DNA of 9,109 nt from SIG350 sp964520895 (GCA_964520895.1 CAZFOR010000046.1:1-9109); one strand, 5' to 3'; positions 1-7,487 are shown, counted from the first letter of the stretch. Numbers and translations are program-made. The notes: generated by a model from the sequence alone, not told the origin.

Positions 1-1
1 T

Positions 2-251
2 AGAAATAAAGCAAATAGCAGTAATTTATATTACTGGGTTGCGTCTCGCTGCGTCGATGTTGATTTTAGCGGTGCGTACTTCCGTGTGCGACAGTGTGTA
101 CGGTGGCTTCGTGGGCGTTTGCGATTTTTACGGCTCCGATGGCTACGAGGGTGGCGGCGCTTTGGGTGTGCGTCCTGTAGTAGTATTAAAATCTAATATT
201 ACCATCAAAGAGGGGTCAGGAACAGATGTAGCACCATATATAATGAACTAA
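2..251 (+). CDS. 3' end of prepilin-like variable surface protein, apparently frameshifted
   Basis: The 5' part lies outside the window. Frame 2 opens with RNKANSSNLYYWVASR, which matches the arrangement RTKGSYYWLSSA near the C-terminus of the complete gene at 7608-9011. Frame 2 runs well through FRVR (to 91). The family-like continuation (SVYGGFVGV, then GVRPVVVLKSNI) is then in frame 3 from 93 to the TAA at 249-251. Staying in frame 2 gives an Arg/Trp-rich nonsense tail ending at the TAA at 194-196. So one base appears added, or two lost, near 92. By analogy with the complete gene this would be a secreted or pilus-like protein whose C-terminal lectin-like domain carries the variable positions. 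An ATG or TTG start inside the cassette is unlikely to be real. The homology with the downstream gene is visible; the indel could be biological or a sequencing error. Confidence 0.65.
   Translation, partial: EIKQIAVIYITGLRLAASMLILAVRTSVCDSVYGGFVGVCDFYGSDGYEGGGALGVRPVVVLKSNITIKEGSGTDVAPYIMN
32..185 (+). other. DGR-like variable cassette 1 (adenine-depleted, GC-rich)
   Basis: By hand count, positions 41-180 are about 59% G+C with only about 13 adenines in 140, inside strongly AT-rich surroundings. Of the 28 codons read in frame 3 from 93 to 176, about 23 end in T or C, five in G and none in A, whereas the flanking genes favour A-ending codons. Runs of NNY codons (tac, ttc, gat, ggc, tcc, gtt) are what adenine-specific mutagenesis of AAY codons in a DGR template would leave. 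The cassette lies between a YYW motif and a conserved PVV-LKSNI strand. The base composition and position are seen; DGR origin is inference, because no template repeat or reverse transcriptase is in the window. Confidence 0.55.
186..201 (+). repeat. 16-bp direct repeat bordering cassette 1
   Basis: The sequence ttaaaatctaatatta directly follows the variable cassette and recurs exactly at 8928-8943, just after cassette 2. It encodes the conserved LKSNI segment. It may be the fixed 3' border of the cassette, or simply conserved coding sequence. Confidence 0.6.
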
Positions 252-372
252 AAGAGACATAGGTTTGAAAATGGAGCAAGAGTTAATTTTAAGCGGTTTT
301 TGCTATGAATGCGAGATAATATTTTTAAAAGACAAAAATTAACAAATTGTTGTAATAGTTAATCAAATGCTT

Positions 373-411
373 AAGACACAGATTTTGATATTTCAGAATT
401 TGTGTCTTTTT
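373..411 (+). terminator. Rho-independent terminator after the truncated surface gene
   Basis: Arms at 373-388 and 393-408 pair over 16 positions (two of them G-U) around a 4-nt loop. The outer arms are AAGACACA and TGTGTCTT, and a short T-tract runs to 411. It isolates the upstream gene from the CmpB-like gene. The stretch between the stop codon at 251 and this hairpin shows no convincing gene. Confidence 0.8.
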
Positions 412-423
412 ATATTATTAATA

Positions 424-452
424 TTGTATTTTAACAAGTAATATAATATAAT
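424..452 (+). promoter_or_regulatory. Putative sigma-A promoter for the CmpB-like gene
   Basis: A perfect -10 TATAAT (447-452) lies 17 nt from a weak -35 TTGTAT (424-429). An overlapping second TATAAT is at 442-447. The site lies between the upstream terminator and the AGGAGA ribosome binding site at 465-470, so it is the natural promoter for the next gene. Confidence 0.5.
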
Positions 453-477
453 AATTTTAATTATAGGAGAAAAAAGT

Positions 478-1152
478 ATGAACGAAAATGTAGAAAGTAA
501 GGAAGTAGAAAATAAATCATTTGCACAAGGAATAAATTTCTATAAATTGTGTTGGGTGTTTATTATAGGTTCAATAATCGGTGTAGTTGTAGAAGTAGCT
601 TATGGTTTTATTGTAGAAAATGAAATTACAAGAAGGTCAGGTGTGATATATGGTCCATTTAATCCAGTATATGGATTTGGTGCAGTACTTATAACTATAT
701 TGTTATATAAAATTAAAGATAAGAAGAAAATATCAATTTTTATAATATGTATGGTATTTGGTGCATGTTTTGAATATTTTTGTAGTTTTTTTCAAGAAGT
801 TGCATATGGAACAGTTTCATGGGAATATAGTGATACATTTTTAAACTTAAGAGGAAGAACTAATTTTGCTTATTCGATATTTTGGGGTACATTAGGTTTG
901 TTTTGGATAAAGACTGTTTATCCAAAAATATCAAATATAATTGAAAAAATACCAAATAAAGCAGGGTTAGCCATAACATGGATAATGATTGTATTTTTAG
1001 TTTATGATATGGGTATTTCATCTGTTGCTTCAAGAAGACAAATGCAAAGAAGAAACAATATATCACCACAAAATTCTTTTGAACAATATTTAGATTATAG
1101 ATATAATGATGAAGTTTTGCTAAAAGCATATCCTAGGAGTATTGTTAGATAA
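478..1152 (+). CDS. CmpB-like putative ABC transporter permease (PF06541 type)
   Basis: A 224-aa integral membrane protein with about five hydrophobic segments, near residues 24-46, 63-80, 85-105, 130-147 and 163-184. It carries the recognisable family core: RRSGVIYGPFNPVYGFG at 52-68 and, around 104-127, FFQE, YGTVSWEYSD and LNLRGR. These conserved polar loops are typical of the Bacillota family labelled putative ABC transporter permease, whose actual substrate and mechanism are not established. No ATP-binding partner is encoded nearby, so a transport role is unproven. The ATG start has AGGAGA at 465-470 with 7-nt spacing. The N-terminal 20 residues are charged and probably cytoplasmic; the C-terminus (from 185) is Arg-rich, then polar. 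The next gene starts 134 bp downstream on the same strand, but no clear shared transcript can be shown. Confidence 0.8.
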   Translation: MNENVESKEVENKSFAQGINFYKLCWVFIIGSIIGVVVEVAYGFIVENEITRRSGVIYGPFNPVYGFGAVLITILLYKIKDKKKISIFIICMVFGACFEYFCSFFQEVAYGTVSWEYSDTFLNLRGRTNFAYSIFWGTLGLFWIKTVYPKISNIIEKIPNKAGLAITWIMIVFLVYDMGISSVASRRQMQRRNNISPQNSFEQYLDYRYNDEVLLKAYPRSIVR

Positions 1153-1171
1153 CTGATATTGTAAACAATAC
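1139..1171 (+). repeat. Inverted repeat over the stop codon of the CmpB-like gene
   Basis: GTATTGTT (1139-1146) pairs with AACAATAC (1164-1171) across a 17-nt loop that contains the stop codon. An inner palindrome, tattgt/acaata, overlaps the right arm. There is no T-tract, so it is at best a weak terminator or RNA-stability hairpin. Confidence 0.3.
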
Positions 1172-1286
1172 CATATTTGTAATAGTTTTCAAACTAATTA
1201 AAAAGTATTGATATAACTATTATGAAGTGATAAACTATAATTAGTTATATATAAAATGATAGTTAAACATAGGAGGGGAATTTTCC

Positions 1287-1844
1287 TTGAAAACAACAGA
1301 AGAAAAAGTTGAGGAAATAAAAGAATACATAGAAAATATATTAGAATATGATAAATATATGCAAATAAAAACTATACCACATCATTATGCTTCTACTATT
1401 TTTGAACATACTGTTGATGTTGCATATTATTCGTATAAAATAACTAAGCTATTAGGGTTTGACTATAAATCGACTGTAAGAGCTGGTATGTTGCATGATT
1501 TTTTTCTATATGATTGGAGAAAAGTTATTCCTGAAGAAGGATTACATGGATTTGTACATCCAGGAATTGCATATAGAAATTCAATAGAAAAGTTTGAATT
1601 AAATAAAAAAGAAAAAGATATAATATTAAAACATATGTTTCCACTTACAATAAAGCCACCTATGTGTATTGAGAGTTGGACAGTGTGTATGGTGGATAAG
1701 TTTTGTGCAACAGGTGAAGTAGTTAAATTTATATATAGTAAATTAGCTAGTTTATATATAAGAACATTAAAAAAATATGCTGACTGTATAAATGTTGCAA
1801 ATGTATTAATTATATGTGTGTTATTGATGACAATAATGTTTTAA
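1287..1844 (+). CDS. HD-domain phosphohydrolase-like protein
   Basis: A 185-aa protein with the HD-superfamily metal-ligand pattern: H41 (FEHTVDVA), H70-D71 (GMLHDFFLYDW), then H91 (FVHPG), H116 (LKHMFP) and D137 (MVDKFCA). The extra histidines suggest a possible two-metal phosphodiesterase or phosphohydrolase site. The substrate cannot be told from sequence; small stand-alone HD proteins in Bacillota act on nucleotides or other phosphoesters. The start is TTG, chosen because AGGAGGGG at 1271-1278 lies 8 nt upstream and the conserved helices begin just downstream. The C-terminal 18 residues are very hydrophobic and may form a membrane anchor, which would place the enzyme on the inner face of the membrane near the preceding CmpB-like protein. 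A TATAAT at 1236-1241 upstream could serve a separate promoter, but its -35 is unclear. Confidence 0.8.
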   Translation: MKTTEEKVEEIKEYIENILEYDKYMQIKTIPHHYASTIFEHTVDVAYYSYKITKLLGFDYKSTVRAGMLHDFFLYDWRKVIPEEGLHGFVHPGIAYRNSIEKFELNKKEKDIILKHMFPLTIKPPMCIESWTVCMVDKFCATGEVVKFIYSKLASLYIRTLKKYADCINVANVLIICVLLMTIMF

Positions 1845-1890
1845 TAACAAATAAGATATTAGAAATTGTTTTCTAATATCTTATTTGTTA
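1845..1890. terminator. Bidirectional terminator between convergent genes
   Basis: A perfect 21-bp stem (1845-1865 with 1870-1890) closes a 4-nt loop, ttgt. It begins one base after the HD-gene stop codon and ends 10 bp from the stop of the minus-strand coiled-coil gene. T-rich sequence follows on the plus strand (tatatattttttat), and T-rich arm ends serve the minus strand, so it probably stops transcripts from both sides. Confidence 0.85.
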
Positions 1891-1900
1891 TATATATTTT

Positions 1901-3394
1901 TTATCTTTCAAAATCATCATCATTAGATTTTTTAGAAATATCTTCTTGAACAGCTTTTGCAATATTTTCATCATATTTTTCTTGAATTTCTGTAGATGTT
2001 TTTTCATGTTTAATATCATTGTAATTAGTAATGTAATTATCTAGATGATCTGTATCAAGTTTTTCAGGATTACTACCAATGTAGTTTATAAATCTATGTG
2101 GGTCGGTTTTAATTTGATTTATTTGTTTTTCATTAATACCTAATGCGATAGCTTTTTCAGATATTGAGCTTTCCAATTTTTGTATTTCTACATCTAAAAT
2201 TGCAACTTCTTCTTTTCTTAATGGTAGTTTCTTTAATTCTTCTAAATCATTATTTCGATATCTTTGAATTTGTTCTAATATTTGAGAAGGATTATTTGAA
2301 TCAGCATATAATGGTCCTACGGTTTGTGCAGCTTTTTCAGCTTTATCCTTTAATTCATTATATTTAGATTGATATTCATTATTATAATTATTGCTTTCTT
2401 CTTGGTGCTCAGTTTTAAGAGTATCAATTTTATTTTTTAATTCATTTTTTCTTTCCTCATATTGTTTTCCGTTTTCTAAGAATTTTTTCTTTGGAAAATT
2501 ATTAAGTTGGTCTTGCAAATTTGATATTTGATTTGAAAGATTAGTACATATTTCATTAGATTCTTTTCGTGATGTAGTGTTAAACTGTTGAAAATCTTTT
2601 GTCATCTGCTCTAATTCTTCTAAATAAGTTTCTACTTCAGATATGTCAAATTTACTATTACGGTCTATATAATTTTCTAAATTTTCTTTTTTATTTTGTT
2701 TTGAAAATAGTTCTTGAATATCATCTTTTAAACCTTTTATTTGCTCTTCCTTATACTCTTTGACATTAGTTTCTTTTACCTTTACTTTTGATTTATCAGA
2801 AAATTCAGATATAAGTTTTGTTCTAATTTCCTTTTTTGTTAGGTCTTTGATTGCATCTATTTCCTCTGGAGTACCATTTTCAAGTGTATCTTTAATATAT
2901 GAATCTATCTCTTTATCAGATGCATCATTTATTTTTTCTACAGCTATATCATTTACTGATTTTTCTAGTCCAATCATTCTTTCACTTTGAATTGTATATA
3001 TTTGATAATATAATGTAGAGTTTTGTTTTTCTAAATCACTTATTTGATTATTAGTTTTTTCGTTTTCTGATATTATAGTATCTTTGTTGTTAATAAATTC
3101 TTCAATTTCGGCTTTATTTTCTTCTAATTTTGATATGTTTTCTATAGTAATATCTTCTGAATCTTGCATTTTTTGTATTTCTTGTAATAATTGAGTTTCA
3201 CTTAAATCAGTAAAGTCAATATCTGGAGAAATTTCACTTAAAGTAGTTCTAACAGAATCTATATTATCTGTTTTAAGCATTGACTTAAGATTTTCAATTT
3301 CACTTTTGTTTTCAGTTGTTTTATTAGTTAATTCTTCTATTTCACTTAAATATTCTTGTCTAATTTTCTCTATTAATTCAGTAACTTTACTCAT
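1901..3394 (-). CDS. Coiled-coil protein of unknown function (497 aa)
   Basis: I do not recognise a family. The protein is almost wholly charged and polar (Glu, Lys, Asn, Asp, Ser, Gln), with heptad-like helices around residues 1-60, 85-150, 205-300, 300-375 and 385-430. There is no signal peptide or membrane segment and only one cysteine (EICTN), so a cytoplasmic rod-like or scaffold protein is likely. A less repetitive C-terminal part (LGINEKQINQIKTDPHRFINYIGSNP and after) may be a small folded domain. No Walker motifs are present, so it is not an SMC-type ATPase despite lying beside smc. The ATG at 3394 is preceded by GAGGTG at good spacing, and its first codons overlap the end of the 43-aa ORF, which suggests translational coupling. 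It could be a phage- or island-derived structural protein, but no neighbouring gene supports that. Confidence 0.75.
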   Translation of the reverse strand: MSKVTELIEKIRQEYLSEIEELTNKTTENKSEIENLKSMLKTDNIDSVRTTLSEISPDIDFTDLSETQLLQEIQKMQDSEDITIENISKLEENKAEIEEFINNKDTIISENEKTNNQISDLEKQNSTLYYQIYTIQSERMIGLEKSVNDIAVEKINDASDKEIDSYIKDTLENGTPEEIDAIKDLTKKEIRTKLISEFSDKSKVKVKETNVKEYKEEQIKGLKDDIQELFSKQNKKENLENYIDRNSKFDISEVETYLEELEQMTKDFQQFNTTSRKESNEICTNLSNQISNLQDQLNNFPKKKFLENGKQYEERKNELKNKIDTLKTEHQEESNNYNNEYQSKYNELKDKAEKAAQTVGPLYADSNNPSQILEQIQRYRNNDLEELKKLPLRKEEVAILDVEIQKLESSISEKAIALGINEKQINQIKTDPHRFINYIGSNPEKLDTDHLDNYITNYNDIKHEKTSTEIQEKYDENIAKAVQEDISKKSNDDDFER

Positions 3395-3518
3395 TAATAT
3401 TCACCTCATTTTCGATAGTTTTCAATTTGAAAACATTTTTAATGTCCTTTTTAAATAATTCTAATTCATAAATTGATAAGTCTTTAAGTTCTTTTTCAAT
3501 ATTTAGTTTTTCACTCAT
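3387..3518 (-). CDS. Small 43-aa charged protein, coupled to the coiled-coil gene
   Basis: An ATG at 3518 opens 43 codons: MSEKLNIEKELKDLSIYELELF, continuing to IENEVNINE and a TAA at 3389-3387. The stop lies inside the start region of the next gene (shared ATGAGTAA), an 8-nt overlap typical of translational coupling. A strong AAGGAG (3529-3534) sits 10 nt upstream, and a near-consensus promoter lies just before that. The product is predicted helical, acidic/lysine-rich and soluble; its family is unknown. It could be a partner of the 497-aa protein, or a leader ORF that sets its translation. The ORF is short, but the promoter, ribosome binding site and overlap together make it credible. Confidence 0.65.
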   Translation of the reverse strand: MSEKLNIEKELKDLSIYELELFKKDIKNVFKLKTIENEVNINE

Positions 3519-3542
3519 AGAAACATCACTCCTTATAAATGT

Positions 3543-3571
3543 ATAATAGCATAACTGCATTTTTTTGTCAA
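3543..3571 (-). promoter_or_regulatory. Strong sigma-A promoter for the minus-strand operon
   Basis: On the minus strand a perfect -35 TTGACA (3571-3566) is followed after exactly 17 nt by -10 TATTAT (3548-3543), with an extended TGC just before it. The predicted start of transcription falls only a few bases before the AAGGAG of the 43-aa ORF, giving a very short leader. Confidence 0.8.
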
Positions 3572-3599
3572 ATAATTCACAAACTTATGCAAAAAAATG

Positions 3600-3628
3600 T
3601 TGATTTTACCGTCATTATAGTATATTAT
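3600..3628 (+). promoter_or_regulatory. Putative sigma-A promoter for smc
   Basis: TTGATT (3600-3605) and TATTAT (3623-3628) are separated by 17 nt. The leader of about 30 nt leads to AAGGAG at 3655-3660. The -35 lies about 30 bp from the -35 of the divergent operon, so the two promoters are arranged back to back. Confidence 0.55.
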
Positions 3629-3665
3629 AGTTATATAAATTACACAAAAAGATGAAGGAGTTAAT

Positions 3666-6600
3666 ATGTTTTTAAAGAGAATAGAGTTACAAGGTTTTAA
3701 ATCTTTTGCAGATAAAACTAATTTAGAGTTTTTAAATGGAATAACTACTGTTATAGGGCCTAATGGAAGTGGTAAAAGTAATATAGTTGATGCTTTTATG
3801 TGGGTTTTAGGTGAGCAAAGTATAAAGAACTTGCGTGGGAATAAATCAGATGATGTTATATTTGCTGGAACTCAAGCAAGAAGATCTGTTGGGTTTGCAG
3901 AGGTTAATCTAGTAATAGATAATACAGATGGATCACTTCCTATTGAGTATGATGAAGTTGTAGTTACAAGAAGGCTATATAGAAGTGGTGAAAGTGAATA
4001 TTTAATTAATAAATGTGAATGTAGGTTAAAAGACATTAGCCAATTGTTTTTTAATACAGGCGTTGGAAAAGGTGGATATAGTATAATTGGACAAGGTAAA
4101 GTTGAGGAGATACTAAATTCAAAATCAGATGATAGAAGATATATTTTTGAAGAAGCAGCAGGTATATTAAAATATAGGTATAGAAAAGATGAAGCTGAAA
4201 GAAAATTAGATAATACAAATACAAATTTAATTAGAGTAAATGATATTGTAAATGAAATAGATTCTAGATTAGATGGGCTATATTCTCAATCTGAAAAGGC
4301 AAAGAAGTTTTTAAATTATAGAGAAGAATTAAAAACAAAGGAAATTAGTTTGTTTAATTTTAATATGCAAAAAAATAGTAATACTTTACAAGAATTAAAT
4401 GAAAAATATGATATCTTAAATAATCAAATAAAAGATGAAGAAGATAAGTTAGTTAGTGTGCAAGAGAAAAAGACATTAACAAAGGAAAATATAGAGGACA
4501 TTTTATCAAAACAAGAAAATATTCAAAGGTTTATGTATGAAAGTGATAATAATATTGAAAAATTAAATTCTGAAATAAATATGATAGATGTTCAAAAGGA
4601 GAATAATGTTACTAATTTTTCTGTTTTAGATAAAGAGATTATTGAATTAAATGAGTTGATTCAAAGAAATGAGCAAGAAATATTAACTAAATCAGATAAA
4701 ATAGAACTTTTATTAAATAACAGAAAGAAGTTCGAAACAGATTTAGCGGAAAAAGAAGAAGAATATAACGAGATTTATCAAAAACTAAGTAAAAAAGGTG
4801 AAGAGATAGAGCAAAAGAAACAATATATCTATGATAGTAATGAAAAGAAAATGAATATTAAAATGGAGATAAATACTTTAAATAATGAAAAACAAAACAA
4901 TGAACATACATATTCTAAAATAGATAAGGAACAAAGAGAAAATATATATGCAAAAGATTCAAGAAATATGCAAAAAGAGGATATAAGTATATTGTTTAAT
5001 AATATCCTTAAAACTAAAAAAGAATATGAAGATAAGATTAATAAAATAAATGATGTACAAAATAATATTAATAGTAAAATACAAGAATTTGATAATAATA
5101 TAGAAAACTATACTACTCAGATGAAGTCTAAAAAAGCAAGATATACATTTTTAAATGATATACAAAAAGAAAGAGAAGGATATGCTAGGGCAGTTAAAGA
5201 AATTCTTTTAAATAAAGAGAGAAATAGTGAATTTAATAAAGGGGTAGAAGGCAGTATAGCAGATATTATTATGGCACCACAGGAGTATGAACTTGCTATT
5301 GAAATGGCACTTGGTGGTTATTTACAAAATATAGTTACATTAAATGAACAAAGTGCTAAAAAGTGTATTGATTATTTGAAACAAAATAATTATGGTAGAG
5401 CATCTTTTTTACCTATATCACTTGTTAAGGGTAAAAGATTATCAGATGTATCTAAATTAGAGAAAGAAAAGGGTTATGTAGGAATTGCAAGTAATTTGGT
5501 AAAATATAATTCTAAATATGAAGAGATAATTGTTAATTTACTTGGCAAAACATTAGTTGTTGAAACTATTGATGATGGTATTAATATTTCTAAAAAGTAT
5601 GGAAATAGTTTTAAAATTGTAACACTTCAAGGTGATATTATTTCAACATCAGGTCAAATGACAGGTGGTAGTATTCAAAAAAAATCTAGTAGTATATTAG
5701 GTAGAACAAAAGAAATAGAAACACTTGAAAGAGAAATTAAGAAATTAGAAAAGAATATCGAGGAAGAGAGTAATAAAAAAGAAGTATATTTAAATAGTAT
5801 AGATAATACAGATATTAATTATTCTGAGATAAATGAGAAACTTAATAATGTAAATATTGAGTATGCAATAGAGAATCAAAAATTACAAACTATTGAAAAT
5901 GAAATTGATTTAATTGAAAAAAGAAATGAAAAGATTAGAATTGAAAAAGAAAATATTGAGCAAAGAAATAAAGAAATTGACCAAGAGATAAATACGAAAC
6001 AACTTGAAGTTGATGAAATGGAAACAGAGATAAGTAAGCTTCAACTTGAAATTGATGATTATTCTCAAAATAGTAAAGATGAACAAAAATATATTGATGA
6101 TTTAAAAGATGAAATTACTGATTTGAAAATATCTATATCTTCATTTGATGAAAGTAATGTGTCTTATGAAGAAATGATTAATATGGTTAAAGATGAAATT
6201 GAGAAGGCTAAATCTAATATTGAAAAGAAAAATGACCAGAAACAGAAGATACTTATTGAAAATGAGGAGTTTGAAGTTAAGAAAAAAGAGATATTTAACA
6301 ATATTAATGAAATTATTTCTAAAAAAGAAAATATAAATGAAGAAATAGAAAAGACTAAAAATGAGAAAGAGGAAAATAATAGATTAATAGATGTCTTAGA
6401 TAAACAGATTGAAGATAGTTTAAATACAATATCTTTATTAAAAACTGATTTAACTAAAATTGAATCTAAAAAAGTTAAGGTTGAAGATGAAGTAGAAAGC
6501 CTAAAAACTACTATGATTGAAGAATATGAAATACCACTTGAAGAGCTTATGAAACAAGAGGTTGAAGCATTAGAACCTAATAAAGTACAAAGGGAAATTA

Positions 6601-7217
6601 ATGTTATTAAAAGGGAAATTAAAGGTCTTGGTGCAATTAATATTGAGGCTATTGAGGAATATAAGACTAATAAAGAAAGATATGACTTTTTATCTAATCA
6701 AAGAGATGATTTAGAAAATACTGCTTCGAAGTTGAAAAACTTAATTAAGGAAATGACTGTAATAATGAAGGAACAGTTTAAGGTTAAGTTTAAGGTTATT
6801 AATGAGAATTTTGGCGTTGTGTTTGAAAAGTTATTTGGTGGAGGTAGAGCTGAAATTAGATTAACTGATGAGAATGATATATTAAACTGTCCTATTGAAA
6901 TAGAGGCACAGCCACCAGGTAAGAAGCTTCAAAATATGATGTTGTTATCAGGTGGAGAAAAGTCATTAACAGCAATTGCTCTTTTGTTTGGAATATTAAC
7001 TACTAATCCATCTCCATTTTGTATATTAGATGAGATAGAAGCGGCATTAGATGATATTAATATTTTTAGATTTGCACAATATGTTAAAGAATATGCAAAT
7101 AATACACAGTTTTTAATAATTACACATAGAAAAGGTACAATGGAAATTGCAGATACTATGTATGGTGTAACAATGCAGGAACAAGGTGTATCTAAATTAA
7201 TATCAATGAAGGTATAA
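3666..7217 (+). CDS. smc: Chromosome segregation protein SMC
   Basis: A full-length 1183-aa SMC ATPase, normal size for Bacillota. The N-terminal head holds the opening MFLKRIELQGFKSFADKT and Walker A GPNGSGKSN at 31-39. Long charged coiled coils follow (about 165-520 and 675-1030) around a hinge at about 526-670, beginning GVEGSIADII and ending near TSGQMTGGS. The C-terminal head has the ABC signature LSGGEKS at 1094-1100, Walker B FCILDE with D1122 and catalytic E1123, the D-loop ALDD, and the switch histidine in IITHR. SMC dimerises through the hinge and, with ScpA/ScpB, compacts and segregates the chromosome by loop extrusion; no scp genes are in this window. The start ATG has AAGGAG 5 nt upstream. 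It is not flanked by rnc or ftsY, the usual Bacillota neighbours; instead it leads into the YwbE-family gene 11 bp downstream. All catalytic motifs are intact. Confidence 0.97.
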   Translation: MFLKRIELQGFKSFADKTNLEFLNGITTVIGPNGSGKSNIVDAFMWVLGEQSIKNLRGNKSDDVIFAGTQARRSVGFAEVNLVIDNTDGSLPIEYDEVVVTRRLYRSGESEYLINKCECRLKDISQLFFNTGVGKGGYSIIGQGKVEEILNSKSDDRRYIFEEAAGILKYRYRKDEAERKLDNTNTNLIRVNDIVNEIDSRLDGLYSQSEKAKKFLNYREELKTKEISLFNFNMQKNSNTLQELNEKYDILNNQIKDEEDKLVSVQEKKTLTKENIEDILSKQENIQRFMYESDNNIEKLNSEINMIDVQKENNVTNFSVLDKEIIELNELIQRNEQEILTKSDKIELLLNNRKKFETDLAEKEEEYNEIYQKLSKKGEEIEQKKQYIYDSNEKKMNIKMEINTLNNEKQNNEHTYSKIDKEQRENIYAKDSRNMQKEDISILFNNILKTKKEYEDKINKINDVQNNINSKIQEFDNNIENYTTQMKSKKARYTFLNDIQKEREGYARAVKEILLNKERNSEFNKGVEGSIADIIMAPQEYELAIEMALGGYLQNIVTLNEQSAKKCIDYLKQNNYGRASFLPISLVKGKRLSDVSKLEKEKGYVGIASNLVKYNSKYEEIIVNLLGKTLVVETIDDGINISKKYGNSFKIVTLQGDIISTSGQMTGGSIQKKSSSILGRTKEIETLEREIKKLEKNIEEESNKKEVYLNSIDNTDINYSEINEKLNNVNIEYAIENQKLQTIENEIDLIEKRNEKIRIEKENIEQRNKEIDQEINTKQLEVDEMETEISKLQLEIDDYSQNSKDEQKYIDDLKDEITDLKISISSFDESNVSYEEMINMVKDEIEKAKSNIEKKNDQKQKILIENEEFEVKKKEIFNNINEIISKKENINEEIEKTKNEKEENNRLIDVLDKQIEDSLNTISLLKTDLTKIESKKVKVEDEVESLKTTMIEEYEIPLEELMKQEVEALEPNKVQREINVIKREIKGLGAINIEAIEEYKTNKERYDFLSNQRDDLENTASKLKNLIKEMTVIMKEQFKVKFKVINENFGVVFEKLFGGGRAEIRLTDENDILNCPIEIEAQPPGKKLQNMMLLSGGEKSLTAIALLFGILTTNPSPFCILDEIEAALDDINIFRFAQYVKEYANNTQFLIITHRKGTMEIADTMYGVTMQEQGVSKLISMKV

Positions 7218-7228
7218 AGGAGGAACAT

Positions 7229-7423
7229 ATGGACGGAAAAGTTAGAGATAATATAACAATAGGATTAAAGGTTAAGATTGTATTAAAAAAAGATCAACCA
7301 ACAGGTATACTTACACAGGGAGGGGTTGCTAAAATATTGACTAATAGCAAATATCATCCAAGAGGTATTAAAGTAATGTTAACAGATGGTAGTGTTGGGA
7401 GAGTACAAGAGATAATAGAATAA
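7229..7423 (+). CDS. ywbE: YwbE family protein (DUF2196)
   Basis: A 64-aa basic protein whose whole length matches the small YwbE/DUF2196 family as I remember it: an N-terminal stretch near VRDNITIGLKVKIVLK, the central TGILTQGGVAKILTNS, and the end HPRGIKVMLTDGSVGRVQ. The Gly-rich beta-strand pattern suggests a KOW/SH3-like barrel, which in other proteins binds RNA or ribosomes; the real function is unknown. The ATG has a near-perfect AAAGGAGG at 7216-7223, overlapping the smc stop codon, and lies 11 bp after smc, so the two are almost certainly co-transcribed. No convincing terminator follows: the AT-rich 7424-7607 stretch has only weak inverted repeats, so read-through toward the prepilin-like gene is possible. 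Confidence 0.85.
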   Translation: MDGKVRDNITIGLKVKIVLKKDQPTGILTQGGVAKILTNSKYHPRGIKVMLTDGSVGRVQEIIE

Positions 7424-7457
7424 CAAAAGAATAAGTATATATAGTTATTAAAAAATG

Positions 7458-7487
7458 TTAACACAAATAATATTGTTAAACTATAAA
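7458..7487 (+). promoter_or_regulatory. Candidate promoter upstream of the prepilin-like gene
   Basis: TTAACA (7458-7463) and TATAAA (7482-7487) are 18 nt apart, each one mismatch from consensus. TTAACA also forms an inverted repeat with TGTTAA at 7474-7479 inside the spacer, which could be an operator or chance in AT-rich DNA. The leader to the gene would be about 115 nt. Confidence 0.4.

Noticed and set aside
39..251. A stand-alone 70-aa ORF starting inside cassette 1
   Set aside because: Its start is within the variable cassette with no ribosome binding site. Homology with the 3' end of the gene at 7608-9011 shows it is the tail of a longer gene, reached by a frameshift.
271..342. A 23-codon ORF (MEQELILSGFCYECEIIFLKDKN)
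   Set aside because: No good Shine-Dalgarno site, no promoter and no recognisable family; it lies between a stop codon and a terminator and could be chance.
1139..1171. Inverted repeat as a terminator of the CmpB-like gene
   Set aside because: The loop is long, the stem AT-rich and no T-tract follows, so I list it only as a repeat of uncertain role.
1901..3394. The coiled-coil gene as an SMC or RecN-like paralogue
   Set aside because: It has no Walker A, signature or Walker B motif, and no hinge; coiled-coil composition alone is not evidence of that family.
6929..7228. A 99-aa minus-strand ORF inside the 3' end of smc
   Set aside because: It is antisense to the highly conserved ATPase head, with no ribosome binding site; a shadow of smc.
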